From Brevinema andersonii (GTDB lineage Bacteria > Spirochaetota > Brevinematia > Brevinematales > Brevinemataceae), in assembly GCF_900112165.1 (NCBI RefSeq), contig NZ_FOKY01000007.1:1-44349 (forward strand): a stretch of 44,349 nt of DNA. The letters run 5' to 3'. Positions within the stretch are counted from its first letter, which is position 1. Each line of letters starts with the position of its first letter. The notes below the pieces were generated by a model. That model ran no database searches. It saw only the letters and a program-made list of their open reading frames with translations, and was not told where the DNA came from. This document shows, piece after piece, positions 44,144 to 44,349 of the stretch. The position numbers were made by a program, and so were the translations under genes.

Positions 44144-44259
44144 ACCGACGACATAAGATATTTTCATCCCTCTTATTCTTCTTAAATACTCTAAGAGTAG
44201 AATATACCTATACACGAAGAGAAATTTTATGAAAATTTAACTTCATAACCGACGACATA
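44144..44259. repeat. Direct repeat of a short gene-start-like element
   Basis: ACCGACGACATA occurs at 44144-44155 and again at 44248-44259. On the minus strand each reads ATGTCGTCGGT, preceded by a purine-rich ribosome-site-like sequence (AAAGGAGAAAATCT for the 44258 copy, GAGGGATGAAAATATCTT for the 44154 copy). They open short frames of 16 and 19 codons; the second encodes a hydrophobic stretch (FVLFF...NTVIYYIL). This suggests a duplicated and decayed gene start. Confidence 0.55.
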
Positions 44260-44274
44260 GATTTTCTCCTTTCT

Positions 44275-44296
44275 GAAAATGTTTAGAAAATGTTTA
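44275..44296 (+). repeat. Two-copy 11-bp tandem repeat
   Basis: GAAAATGTTTA occurs twice in direct succession. The rest of 44260-44349 shows no gene; an AAAGGAGG-like site near 44331 lies at the window edge and may serve a gene beyond it. Confidence 0.7.
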
Positions 44297-44349
44297 ACTA
44301 CTGTATTTATCAATACTTATAGTTATAAGAAAGGAGGTTTAGGCTTCCA

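Noticed and set aside
44131-44160. A strong AGGAGG ribosome-site-like sequence on the + strand
   Set aside because: No start codon follows at a workable distance.

Overview
The window looks like chromosomal DNA from an AT-rich, double-membraned, flagellated, fermentative bacterium. Signs of this are two secreted beta-rich proteins that look like outer-membrane barrels, a lipoprotein, fliS, a sigma-54 gene next to FapA and bactofilin genes, pyruvate:ferredoxin oxidoreductase and an [FeFe]-hydrogenase remnant. The content and low GC fit a spirochaete (Brevinema- or Brachyspira-like). That placement is inference; no ribosomal RNA is present to settle it.

Layout. 1-1035: a strong promoter drives a structured, pseudoknotted RNA of about 275 nt that I cannot assign to a family. 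Two tRNA transcription units follow (Pro-Arg-His-Arg and Leu-Gly). 1055-9000: an archaeal-type peptidyl-tRNA hydrolase, a radical SAM enzyme, an M18 aminopeptidase, a degenerate receiver-like protein, a secreted beta-rich protein, pyruvate kinase and a membrane sensor-like protein. 9076-14887: dnaX-ybaB-recR, followed on the same strand by pyruvate:ferredoxin oxidoreductase. 14951-17340: a decaying [FeFe]-hydrogenase operon (hydA with four frameshifts, a ferredoxin-like relic and a NuoF/HydB relic). 17483-19900: a TPP riboswitch controlling a thiamin-pyrimidine-precursor ABC transporter whose permease and binding protein are fused in frame. 19933-23496: a membrane adenylate cyclase coupled to an unknown protein, divergent from a GAF-Fis regulator. 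23526-24908: a frameshifted multi-spanning membrane protein. 25122-28521: an outer-membrane-like protein, a GNAT acetyltransferase, EF-P, a small membrane protein and an M24 aminopeptidase.

28670-38580 is a long co-directional block: TPR protein, secreted coiled-coil protein, rpoN, FapA-type protein, helical protein, bactofilin, pdxA, fliS, an acidic protein with a poly-Glu tract, and a 43-aa basic peptide. It looks like a cell-envelope/motility module. 38582-42966: an orphan solute-binding lipoprotein, then a cystine-type symporter paired with a CoA-disulfide-reductase-like flavoprotein. 42993-44349: a frameshifted DUF2147 gene, a truncated and frameshifted outer-membrane-protein relic, and a repeat-rich stretch.

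How it fits together. PFOR needs TPP, and the riboswitch-controlled importer would supply its precursor. PFOR and pyruvate kinase frame fermentative pyruvate metabolism, but the hydrogenase that would discharge reduced ferredoxin is broken here. The broken genes share single-base losses, mostly in short homopolymers, while long essential genes (PFOR, dnaX, pyk, rpoN) are intact. This favours genuine genome decay over random sequencing error, although read-level checking is needed.
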